From: Coriobacteriales bacterium
GTDB lineage: Bacteria > Actinomycetota > Coriobacteriia > Coriobacteriales > UBA8131
Reading direction: 5' to 3'
Assembly (NCBI GenBank): GCA_031263665.1
Contig: JAISFJ010000038.1
Location: 1 to 6,098, forward strand
Length of the DNA: 6,098 nucleotides
The first letter of the stretch is position 1, and every line of letters begins with the position of its first letter. A model generated the notes under the pieces. The model was not told the origin of the DNA and did no database searches. It saw only the letters and a program-made list of their open reading frames with translations. This document shows, in pieces, positions 1-5,277 of the stretch. The translations under genes were made by a program, and so were the position numbers.

Positions 1-7
1 TGCATAG

Positions 8-36
8 TTGATTTTTGCAGAATAAAGAGGAATAAT
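8..36 (+). promoter_or_regulatory. Probable purD promoter
   Basis: TTGATT at 8-13 (four of six matches to the -35 consensus TTGACA) is followed after exactly 17 bases by AATAAT at 31-36 (five of six matches to TATAAT). Transcription would begin near 43 and leave a leader of about 115 bases before purD. This is a consensus match only. The region is AT-rich compared with the coding DNA, which supports a promoter, but chance matches are common in AT-rich stretches. purD could instead be read through from an upstream gene outside the window. Confidence 0.45.
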
Positions 37-62
37 CATTGATGATAAGAGGGGCTCATATG

Positions 63-88
63 CCGGTGCTTCGTTAACGGAGCACTGG
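63..88 (+). other. Hairpin in the purD leader
   Basis: CCGGTGCTTCG at 63-73 pairs with CGGAGCACTGG at 78-88 across the four-base loop TTAA, giving an 11-bp stem with two G-U wobbles. No clear T-run follows, so it is a poor intrinsic terminator. It lies between the probable promoter and the purD ribosome-binding site and could be an RNA regulatory or stabilising element, or the remnant of an upstream gene's terminator. I do not recognise a known purine riboswitch aptamer around it. Confidence 0.4.
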
Positions 89-156
89 TTAATCAAGAGG
101 ATTTTACGGTCTTTACCAGCGGGTATGAAGGATAACATAAAAGAGAAGGGACGCGT

Positions 157-1449
157 ATGAACATTTTGGTGTTGGGTGGAGGCGGCAGGGAACATGCTCT
201 TGTGACATCGTTGGCAGCCTCTTCGCTCAGCGATACCATCTTTGTGGCTCCAGGTAACGGCGGGAGCGCGCCGGGAGCGCGTAACGTCGTGCTCGATATG
301 ATGGACGCGCAGGCGGTGGTTGCCTTCGCGCAAGAAAACGCTGTGGAGTTGGTGGTCATTGGGCCCGAGGCGCCATTGGTCGCCGGCGTGGGCGACGTGG
401 TGCGCGCGGCTGGCATCCTCTGCTTTGGTCCGGGTGCGCTCGGCGCTCGCATGGAGGGGAGTAAGCAGTTTAGCAAGGAGTTCATGGGCCGGCACAACAT
501 CCCCACGGCTGCGTTTGAGGCCTTTACGAACGCCGCGGACGCGCTCGCCTATCTCAAAACCCAAAGCGCGCCCGTTGTGGTGAAAGCCGACGGGCTCGCT
601 GCCGGCAAAGGCGTGACGGTTGCTGAGACTATCGAGGAAGCGGAGCAGGCGGTCAGGGAGTGCTTTGAGGGGCGCTTCGGCGAAGCGGGGGCGACCGTGA
701 TCATAGAAGAATGTATGACGGGGCCTGAGTGCTCGCTTCTGGTGTTCACCGACGGGCGCAGGGTGCTTCCCATGGACCCCGCTCAAGACCACAAACGCGC
801 TCACGAGGGCGACACCGGCCCCAACACAGGCGGCATGGGCGTCTACTCTCCCGTGCCCCTTGTGAAAGAGGATGAATACGCTGCTATGTTGAGATATATG
901 GAGGCTGCCGTTGCCGGCCTTGCCGCGGAGGGTATCGACTACCGCGGCGTGCTCTATGGCGGCTTCATGCTCACCGAAAACGGCCCTAAGGTGCTGGAGT
1001 TTAACGCGCGCTTTGGCGACCCGGAAACACAGGTGGTGCTCCCGCGCCTCAAAAGCGACCTGCTCGAAGCTCTGCTCGCGGTGGCCTGCGGCAACCTTGA
1101 GGGCACCATACTCGTGTGGGAGATTGTTTGGGCGGTAAGCGTTGTGATTGCCAGTGCGGGGTATCCGGGCGACTACGAGAAGGGCAAACCCATCACAGGC
1201 ATTTCAGACGCCGAGGCTCTTGAGGGCGTGACGGTTTTCCACGCGGGAACCAAACGCCTGGCCGATGGCACTCTTGTGACCAACGGAGGGCGAGTGCTCA
1301 ACGTCACCGCGGTTGGCGAGAGCTTTGAAGAAGCGCGCGAGCGTGCGTACCAAGCCTGCGAACTCATCAACTTTGAAGGCGCATGGTACCGCCGAGACAT
1401 AGGAGCCCGCGCCCTCGTAGCGTTTGACAAAAATGGGGGGACGTTTTAG
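157..1449 (+). CDS. purD: Phosphoribosylamine-glycine ligase (GAR synthetase)
   Basis: PurD joins 5-phosphoribosylamine to glycine with ATP, giving glycinamide ribonucleotide, the second step of cytoplasmic de novo purine synthesis. At 430 residues it has the usual full length. The N-terminal domain starts with the nucleotide-binding GGGGREHA (7-14) and contains IGPEAPLVAG (68-77). The ATP-grasp core shows VVKADGLAAGKGV (141-153), PAQDHKRAHEGDTGPNTGGMG (208-228) and the metal-binding EFNARFGDPETQ (281-292). The C-terminal domain has the family's ASAGYPGDYEKG (332-343). The ATG at 157 is preceded by AGAAGGG at 144-150, six bases away, and begins directly with the conserved N-terminal strand. 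The stretch VWEIVWAV (320-327), before the AS-GYPG motif, is less typical than the rest but keeps the frame. The gene lies upstream of the trp operon but is separated from it by 364 regulatory bases, so it is probably a separate transcription unit. Confidence 0.97.
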   Translation: MNILVLGGGGREHALVTSLAASSLSDTIFVAPGNGGSAPGARNVVLDMMDAQAVVAFAQENAVELVVIGPEAPLVAGVGDVVRAAGILCFGPGALGARMEGSKQFSKEFMGRHNIPTAAFEAFTNAADALAYLKTQSAPVVVKADGLAAGKGVTVAETIEEAEQAVRECFEGRFGEAGATVIIEECMTGPECSLLVFTDGRRVLPMDPAQDHKRAHEGDTGPNTGGMGVYSPVPLVKEDEYAAMLRYMEAAVAGLAAEGIDYRGVLYGGFMLTENGPKVLEFNARFGDPETQVVLPRLKSDLLEALLAVACGNLEGTILVWEIVWAVSVVIASAGYPGDYEKGKPITGISDAEALEGVTVFHAGTKRLADGTLVTNGGRVLNVTAVGESFEEARERAYQACELINFEGAWYRRDIGARALVAFDKNGGTF

Positions 1450-1481
1450 AGTGGAGGGCAACCGAATAGCCTAAGGAAACA

Positions 1482-1527
1482 CCGATTAATTGCTTGTACG
1501 CCAGATGGCGTACAATGAATAAATCGG
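1482..1527. repeat. 46-bp imperfect palindrome over the trp promoter
   Basis: The core is TTGTACGCCA at 1494-1503, two central bases GA, then the exact reverse complement TGGCGTACAA at 1506-1515. Symmetry continues about the same centre (1504.5): TTA/TAA-type pairs at 1489-1491 with 1518-1520, and CCGATT at 1482-1487 with AATCGG at 1522-1527. In all, 19 of the 22 paired positions flanking the central GA match. It covers the likely promoter, so it could be a repressor operator. As RNA from purD read-through it would form a hairpin followed by CGTTTTC (1528-1534), so it might also work as a weak purD terminator. The regulator is unknown. Confidence 0.7.
1490..1516 (+). promoter_or_regulatory. 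Probable trp operon promoter
   Basis: TACAAT at 1511-1516 is a good -10 match. The -35 is weaker: TTGCTT at 1490-1495 sits at a short 15-base spacing, and TTAATT at 1486-1491 at a long 19-base spacing. Initiation would fall near 1523, about 20 bases before the first T-box helix, which is where a T-box transcript is expected to begin. The -10 box lies inside the right arm of the palindrome, so a protein bound there would block polymerase. The non-ideal spacing could mean dependence on an activator; this is inference. Confidence 0.5.
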
Positions 1528-1757
1528 CGTTTTCTAAACTGTTGATGTGGAAGGCGAATGGGAAATGCGCTTACAGAGAGCCGGGGGAGCTGAGATTCCG
1601 GCAGCAGGCAGCCTGTTACATGGTCCACGGAGGGCGCGGTGAACGGGAAATCGAAGGAAGCACTAAGTGGTTTTCAAGTAGCCAGCGACGTGAGGTCGGC
1701 GTTAATGACCGGAGATATGATGGTATCTCACAGAGTGCGGATGTGAAGCATCCGAAT

Positions 1758-1791
1758 CAAGGTGGCACCGCGGATGAGTATTCCGTCCTTG
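1758..1791 (+). promoter_or_regulatory. T-box antiterminator
   Basis: CAAGG (1758-1762) pairs with CCTTG (1787-1791). A seven-base bulge TGGCACC (1763-1769) follows, then GCGGA (1770-1774) pairs with TCCGT (1782-1786). This is the standard two-helix antiterminator with the tRNA-acceptor-binding bulge. Its 3' strand, 1782-1791, is nearly the same sequence as the 5' arm of the terminator, so the two structures exclude each other. Confidence 0.88.
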
Positions 1792-1813
1792 ACGAGAGCA
1801 AGGGCGGTTTTTT
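1783..1813 (+). terminator. Rho-independent terminator of the trp T-box
   Basis: CCGTCCTTG (1783-1791) pairs with CAAGGGCGG (1799-1807) in a nine-bp stem with one G-U wobble and a seven-base loop, followed by six T (1808-1813). It should form when tRNA-Trp is charged, stopping transcription before trpE. The trpE ATG follows the T-run with no gap, and the best trpE ribosome-binding sequence (AGGG, 1801-1804) lies inside the 3' arm. Confidence 0.92.
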
Positions 1814-3565
1814 ATGGGCAATGACAACGGCGGCAAAAAAACGAAAAATGAGAGAGGCGCAGCTACGATAGCGCCCAGCTTAGAGCGTGCGCGTGCATGT
1901 GCCGCCGATTTTGGTTCGGTGCCGGTCTACGTGACTTTGCCCGAACAGACACGCGAGGCCTCGGAGCTTTTTTGTGTGCTTAAACGCCTGAGTCGACATT
2001 GTTTTTTGTTTGAGAGTCGAGAGGACCCTGAGCGGTGGGGACGCTACACCTACCTGGGTTTTGACCCCACGCTCGAACTCTCCTGCACAGACGGAAAGCT
2101 GCGGGTTCGCAATGGGGCGACCATCGAGATTGAGACGCGCGAGCCGAGGCGTTTCATCGAGCAAGTTCTCGCTGACCATCGAGGCCCTCAGCTCGAAGAA
2201 CTTCCCCCGTTTACCGGTGGTCTGGTGGGGTATTTCTCATACGATTACCTGCGCTATAGTGAGCCGGTGTTAGACCAGGGGATTTACGACCGAAAGGCAG
2301 CGAGTCAAAAGACGGCGAATCCGGAGGCGCCAAGGCAGGAGGCGCCAGGGCAGGAGGCGCCAGGGCAGGGGGCAGCGAGCGAAGAGGGCTTTAAGGACGT
2401 CGACCTGATGCTTTTTGACAAGCTCATAGCTTACGACCACCTTGAGCACCGCATCTTTCTCATTGCGAACGTAGGGACCGAATCGCTGGATGAGAACTAC
2501 CATCGTGCCGCCCATGAACTCAGTGCTTTAGCCGAGCTCGTTGCGACGGGCGAAGCCGTGCGGGCCGAGCCTTTGCGTCTGAAGGGCCCTCTTAAACCCC
2601 TGTTTGATGAGGCGCGATACTGTGACATGGTAGAACGCGCAAAGCGCTATATCCGCGAGGGTGACATCTTTCAGGTGGTGCTCAGCAACCGTTTGTCCGC
2701 GCCGGCAACAGGCAGTCTTTTTGATACCTATTGCGCGCTGCGCGAGAACAATCCTTCGCCGTATATGTTCTACTTCGCAAGCGATGACATTGAGCTTGCC
2801 GGCTCTTCGCCCGAAACCTTGGCCAAGCTCCTCGATAACACGGTGTATACCTTTCCTTTGGCGGGCACCCGTCCGCGTGGCGCAACGTTTAAGGCCGATG
2901 CGGAACTCGAGCGCGAACTGCTTGCCGATGAAAAAGAGTTGGCGGAGCACAACATGCTTGTTGACCTGGGGCGCAACGACGTTGGACGCGTTAGCGCATT
3001 CGGTACGGTAAAGGTTGAGCGCTACCTCGACATCTTGCGGTTTTCTCACGTCATGCACATCGGCTCAACCGTCACAGGGCAGCTTGCCGCGGATAAAACC
3101 GGACTCGATGTGATTGATGCCATCCTCCCTGCGGGGACGCTTTCGGGCGCGCCGAAAATCAGGGCGTGCCAAATCATCAACGAGTTGGAGGGCGGCAGGC
3201 GTGGGGTCTATGGCGGAGCGGTAGGTTATCTGAGTTTCGCGGGCAACCTCGATACCTGCATCGCGATACGACTCGCCTGGTTAAAGGATGGCGAGGTGTT
3301 TGTGCGCTCCGGTGCCGGCATCGTGGCCGACAGTGTTGCCGCCAACGAGTACCAGGAATGTCGAAATAAAATGCAGGCGGTCTTAGACGCGCTTGAAAAA
3401 TCGGCTACGTCCGCAGTGGAGGCTGCGCCCACAGTGGAGGCTACGCCTGCGCCCGAGGCCGAGGCTGCGTCCGCACCCAAGGCTGAGGCGTCCGCAGTGG
3501 GGGCCGAGGCGTCCGCACCCGAGACAAAGCCCACCCTATCCGAGGGCGAGGTGACGTCGCCATGA
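1814..3565 (+). CDS. trpE: Anthranilate synthase component I
   Basis: TrpE converts chorismate to anthranilate with ammonia supplied by TrpG, the committed and normally Trp-inhibited step. The N-terminal domain has FLFESRE-ERWGRY (64-78), the region where feedback Trp binds. The chorismate-binding domain has GDIFQVVLS (283-291), NPSPYMF (313-319), SSPETLAKL (331-339), PLAGTRPRG (348-356), AEHNMLVDLGRND (377-389), VMHIGS (413-418), LPAGTLSGAPK (438-448) and GAGIVADS (500-507). At 583 residues it is longer than the roughly 500 usual. The excess comes from a charged N-terminal stretch, a low-complexity insert (about 161-192) with three EAPxQ repeats, and an Ala/Glu/Pro-rich tail (about 530-583). 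ATG 1814 is the only in-frame ATG before the conserved domain; it abuts the T-box terminator and uses AGGG at 1801-1804. GTG at 1919 is possible but lacks a ribosome site. The stop overlaps the trpG start (ATGA). Confidence 0.96.
   Translation: MGNDNGGKKTKNERGAATIAPSLERARACAADFGSVPVYVTLPEQTREASELFCVLKRLSRHCFLFESREDPERWGRYTYLGFDPTLELSCTDGKLRVRNGATIEIETREPRRFIEQVLADHRGPQLEELPPFTGGLVGYFSYDYLRYSEPVLDQGIYDRKAASQKTANPEAPRQEAPGQEAPGQGAASEEGFKDVDLMLFDKLIAYDHLEHRIFLIANVGTESLDENYHRAAHELSALAELVATGEAVRAEPLRLKGPLKPLFDEARYCDMVERAKRYIREGDIFQVVLSNRLSAPATGSLFDTYCALRENNPSPYMFYFASDDIELAGSSPETLAKLLDNTVYTFPLAGTRPRGATFKADAELERELLADEKELAEHNMLVDLGRNDVGRVSAFGTVKVERYLDILRFSHVMHIGSTVTGQLAADKTGLDVIDAILPAGTLSGAPKIRACQIINELEGGRRGVYGGAVGYLSFAGNLDTCIAIRLAWLKDGEVFVRSGAGIVADSVAANEYQECRNKMQAVLDALEKSATSAVEAAPTVEATPAPEAEAASAPKAEASAVGAEASAPETKPTLSEGEVTSP
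2323..2367 (+). repeat. 15-bp tandem repeat inside trpE
   Basis: Three head-to-tail copies of a GGAGGCGCCARGGCA unit (2323-2337, 2338-2352, 2353-2367) differ at one base, with a degenerate fourth copy after them. They encode EAPRQ, EAPGQ, EAPGQ at residues 171-185 of TrpE. The unit length is a multiple of three, so copy changes would keep the reading frame. The segment lies between two conserved blocks of the N-terminal domain, probably in a surface loop. Confidence 0.9.
3401..3561 (+). repeat. Low-complexity Ala/Glu/Pro tail of trpE
   Basis: After the last conserved helix (NKMQAVLDALEKS) the reading frame continues for about 54 codons of almost only Ala, Glu, Pro, Ser, Thr and Val. The DNA is built from degenerate short repeats; for example GAGGCGTCCGCA occurs at 3485-3496 and again at 3506-3517, a spacing of seven codons, and GTGGAGGCT recurs nearby. 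It resembles a disordered linker and runs up to the trpG start. It is part of the trpE reading frame, not a separate gene. Confidence 0.8.
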
Positions 3566-4185
3566 TTTTGCTTATCGATAACTATGACAGCTTCTCGTAT
3601 AACCTGTATCAGATGCTTGGGGTGTTAAAACCTGATATACGGGTTGTTCGCAATGACGAGTTTGACCTTGCCGCTCTCACGCATTTTGCGCCTTCGCATG
3701 TGGTGATTTCTCCAGGGCCAGGGCGCCCCGAGGACGCTGGCATTTGTGTTGAGTTGATACGGCATTGCGCGGGCCGGCTCCCGCTTTTGGGAGTATGTTT
3801 GGGGCATCAGGCGTTGTGTCAGGCTTTTGGCGCAAATATCGTCCACGCCCCGCGACTCATGCACGGGAAGGCCTCTGAGGTCGAGCTCGACTCAAGCTCG
3901 CCGTTATTTGAGGGTTTGCCAGCGCGCATCAAAGTGGCGCGGTATCACTCGCTTATCGCCGCGTCCGATACCATTCCCAAAACGCTGCGTGTTACGGCGT
4001 GGACAAATGAGGGAGAGGTGATGGCCGTCGAGTATTGCGCAGGGCACGGCTACCCCGCCTTTGGTGTGCAGTTTCACCCTGAGTCGATACTCACTCCTGA
4101 GGGTGCGCACATACTCAAGAACTTTCTTGCCCCCGTCCCCCTGTCACCTGCAAAGCACCAAGGATATGAAAGGAGCACGGCATGA
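3562..4185 (+). CDS. trpG: Anthranilate synthase component II (glutamine amidotransferase)
   Basis: TrpG hydrolyses glutamine and channels ammonia to TrpE. It is a 207-residue class I amidotransferase of normal length. MILLIDNYDSFSYNL (1-15) is the canonical start, ISPGPGRPEDAG (49-60) the oxyanion region, LLGVCLGHQALC (75-86) carries the nucleophile Cys79, HGK is at 101-103, and FGVQFHPESILTPEG (167-181) supplies His172 and Glu174 of the triad. No separate pabA-type partner lies beside it, and its place between trpE and trpD marks it as trpG, although such subunits can also serve PabB. The ATG overlaps the trpE stop by four bases, and GAGGTGA at 3548-3554 gives a strong ribosome site seven bases upstream. 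Overlap suggests translational coupling, matching the 1:1 complex. The C-terminal 15 or so residues are unconserved. Confidence 0.96.
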   Translation: MILLIDNYDSFSYNLYQMLGVLKPDIRVVRNDEFDLAALTHFAPSHVVISPGPGRPEDAGICVELIRHCAGRLPLLGVCLGHQALCQAFGANIVHAPRLMHGKASEVELDSSSPLFEGLPARIKVARYHSLIAASDTIPKTLRVTAWTNEGEVMAVEYCAGHGYPAFGVQFHPESILTPEGAHILKNFLAPVPLSPAKHQGYERSTA

Positions 4186-5207
4186 TTAAAGAGGCGATTC
4201 AAAGAGCGGTTTGTAGAGAGAACATCGGGTATGAGCTGGCCGAGCAGGTGATGGACCAAATCATGGGAGGCAACGCCACCGAAATACAGATGGCTGCTTA
4301 TCTCACGGCGATGGCCGTTAAGGGTGAGACCATCGATGAGATAACCGGTTCGGCTGCGGGGATGCGCAAACATTGTGTGAGGCTTTTGCATGATATGGAT
4401 GTGCTCGAAATCGTGGGAACCGGCGGCGACCACTCCAACTCCTTTAACATCTCAACCACTTCAGCGTTGGTCATCAGCGCGGCGGGTATTCCGGTGGCAA
4501 AACACGGCAATCGCGCAGCCACCTCGCGCTCGGGTGCGGCCGATGTGCTTGAGGCGCTCGGGGTAGACATTACGGTTTCTCCTGAGCGAAGCCTCGAGCT
4601 GCTCAAAAGTATCAATCTGTGTTTTCTTTTTGCGCAGAACTATCACATTGCGATGAAATACGTTGCACCCGTACGCAAGGAGCTGGGCATCCGCACGATT
4701 TTTAACGTCTTGGGGCCGCTCGTGAATCCCGCCGGGGCAAACCGCGAGCTTTTGGGTGTTTATGATGAGGAGTTGGTGGAGCCCATGGCGCGGGTGTTGA
4801 GCAATCTCGGCGTAACTGACGCATTGGTGGTCTACGGGCAGGACAGCCTTGACGAGCTCTCGATGAGCGCCGCTACCAGTGTGTGTGAAGTGCGTGATGG
4901 TCGGTTTAAGTCCTATGATATACGGCCCGAGGACCTGGGCTTTTCGCGTTGTTCCAAAGAGGAACTGGTGGGTGGGTCGCCCGCGGAAAACGCGGCCATC
5001 ACCCGTGCCATTCTCGGCGGGCAGCGCGGCCCACGTCGCGACGCGGTCATTCTCAACTCGGCGGCGGCGATTTTCATAGCCAAACCGGAGCTCAGTTTGC
5101 AACAGGCGGCAGAGGTGGCCGAGCAAACCATCGACAGCAAGGCCGCCTATGAGCAGCTTGAGCGTTTTGTTACGCTGTCGAGTGATGAAAGTCGTGCCGT
5201 AAAATGA
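4182..5207 (+). CDS. trpD: Anthranilate phosphoribosyltransferase
   Basis: TrpD transfers phosphoribosyl from PRPP to anthranilate, giving phosphoribosylanthranilate. The 341 residues match the family length. The N-terminal helical domain is followed by the PRPP-binding GTGGDHSNSFNIST (79-92), KHGNRAATSRSGAADVLEALG (107-127), the anthranilate-site region VAPVRKELGIRTIFNVLGPLVNP (161-183) and the metal-binding DSLDELS (221-227). All key positions are present. The gene is the stand-alone form, not fused to trpG as in enterobacteria. Its ATG overlaps the trpG stop (ATGA), and AAAGGAG at 4169-4175 is a good ribosome site six bases before it. A 70-base gap follows before trpC, the only spacer inside the visible operon; I see no hairpin or promoter in it. 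Confidence 0.97.
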   Translation: MIKEAIQRAVCRENIGYELAEQVMDQIMGGNATEIQMAAYLTAMAVKGETIDEITGSAAGMRKHCVRLLHDMDVLEIVGTGGDHSNSFNISTTSALVISAAGIPVAKHGNRAATSRSGAADVLEALGVDITVSPERSLELLKSINLCFLFAQNYHIAMKYVAPVRKELGIRTIFNVLGPLVNPAGANRELLGVYDEELVEPMARVLSNLGVTDALVVYGQDSLDELSMSAATSVCEVRDGRFKSYDIRPEDLGFSRCSKEELVGGSPAENAAITRAILGGQRGPRRDAVILNSAAAIFIAKPELSLQQAAEVAEQTIDSKAAYEQLERFVTLSSDESRAVK

Positions 5208-5277
5208 CAGTTCCTAAGGGCGCGGCGACGTGTTGCAAAGGTGCGGCGGCGAAAGGGCAAAGAGAGGGCTGAATGAG

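Larger units (their letters stand above)
1523..1813 (+). promoter_or_regulatory. T-box riboswitch (tRNA-Trp sensing) of the trp operon
   Basis: This leader should bind uncharged tRNA-Trp and then let transcription enter trpEGDC. Parts seen: a Stem I base helix GTGGA (1547-1551) with TCCAC (1624-1628); AGAGAG (1575-1580), typical of the AG bulge, leading into a distal hairpin GCCGG (1580-1584)/CCGGC (1598-1602); and a candidate specifier codon TGG at 1621-1623, on the 3' side next to the base helix, as in known T-boxes. AAGTAG (1676-1681) and GCGTTA (1699-1704) match conserved central positions. Hairpins lie at 1712-1729 and 1738-1754 (Stem III, CGGATG/CATCCG). The T-box core AAGGTGGCACCGCGG is at 1759-1773. 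Its bulge TGGC can pair with tRNA ending GCCA; bacterial tRNA-Trp usually has G at the discriminator position, so specifier and bulge agree. The exact middle of Stem I was not resolved by hand. Confidence 0.93.

Noticed and set aside
37..156. Purine riboswitch upstream of purD
   Set aside because: The three-helix aptamer with its conserved loop and junction bases could not be found. There is only one strong hairpin and no terminator/antiterminator pair.
26..160. Open frame ending in a TGA that overlaps the purD ATG, as if it were the tail of an upstream gene
   Set aside because: In-frame stops at 5-7 and 23-25 close it upstream, and the only in-frame ATG (125) gives 11 residues. It looks like chance.
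1450..1813. Leader-peptide attenuation (run of Trp codons in a short ORF)
   Set aside because: No short ORF with consecutive TGG codons and its own ribosome site was seen. The T-box core and antiterminator/terminator pair explain the region.
1494..1871. 125-codon open frame over the purD-trpE gap
   Set aside because: It starts at a TTG in the palindrome, runs through the T-box RNA structures and overlaps the trpE start in another frame. Its product resembles no protein I know.
2528..3058. Antisense 176-codon frame across trpE
   Set aside because: It is a shadow of conserved TrpE coding sequence, with no recognisable protein features.
4461..5126. Antisense 221-codon frame across trpD
   Set aside because: It is the opposite-strand shadow of a well-conserved GC-rich gene, with no ribosome site or recognisable protein motif.
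5208..5277. Promoter or attenuator in the trpD-trpC gap
   Set aside because: No convincing -35/-10 pair or hairpin was seen; the 70 bases hold only the trpC ribosome site and a possible alternative GTG start at 5230.
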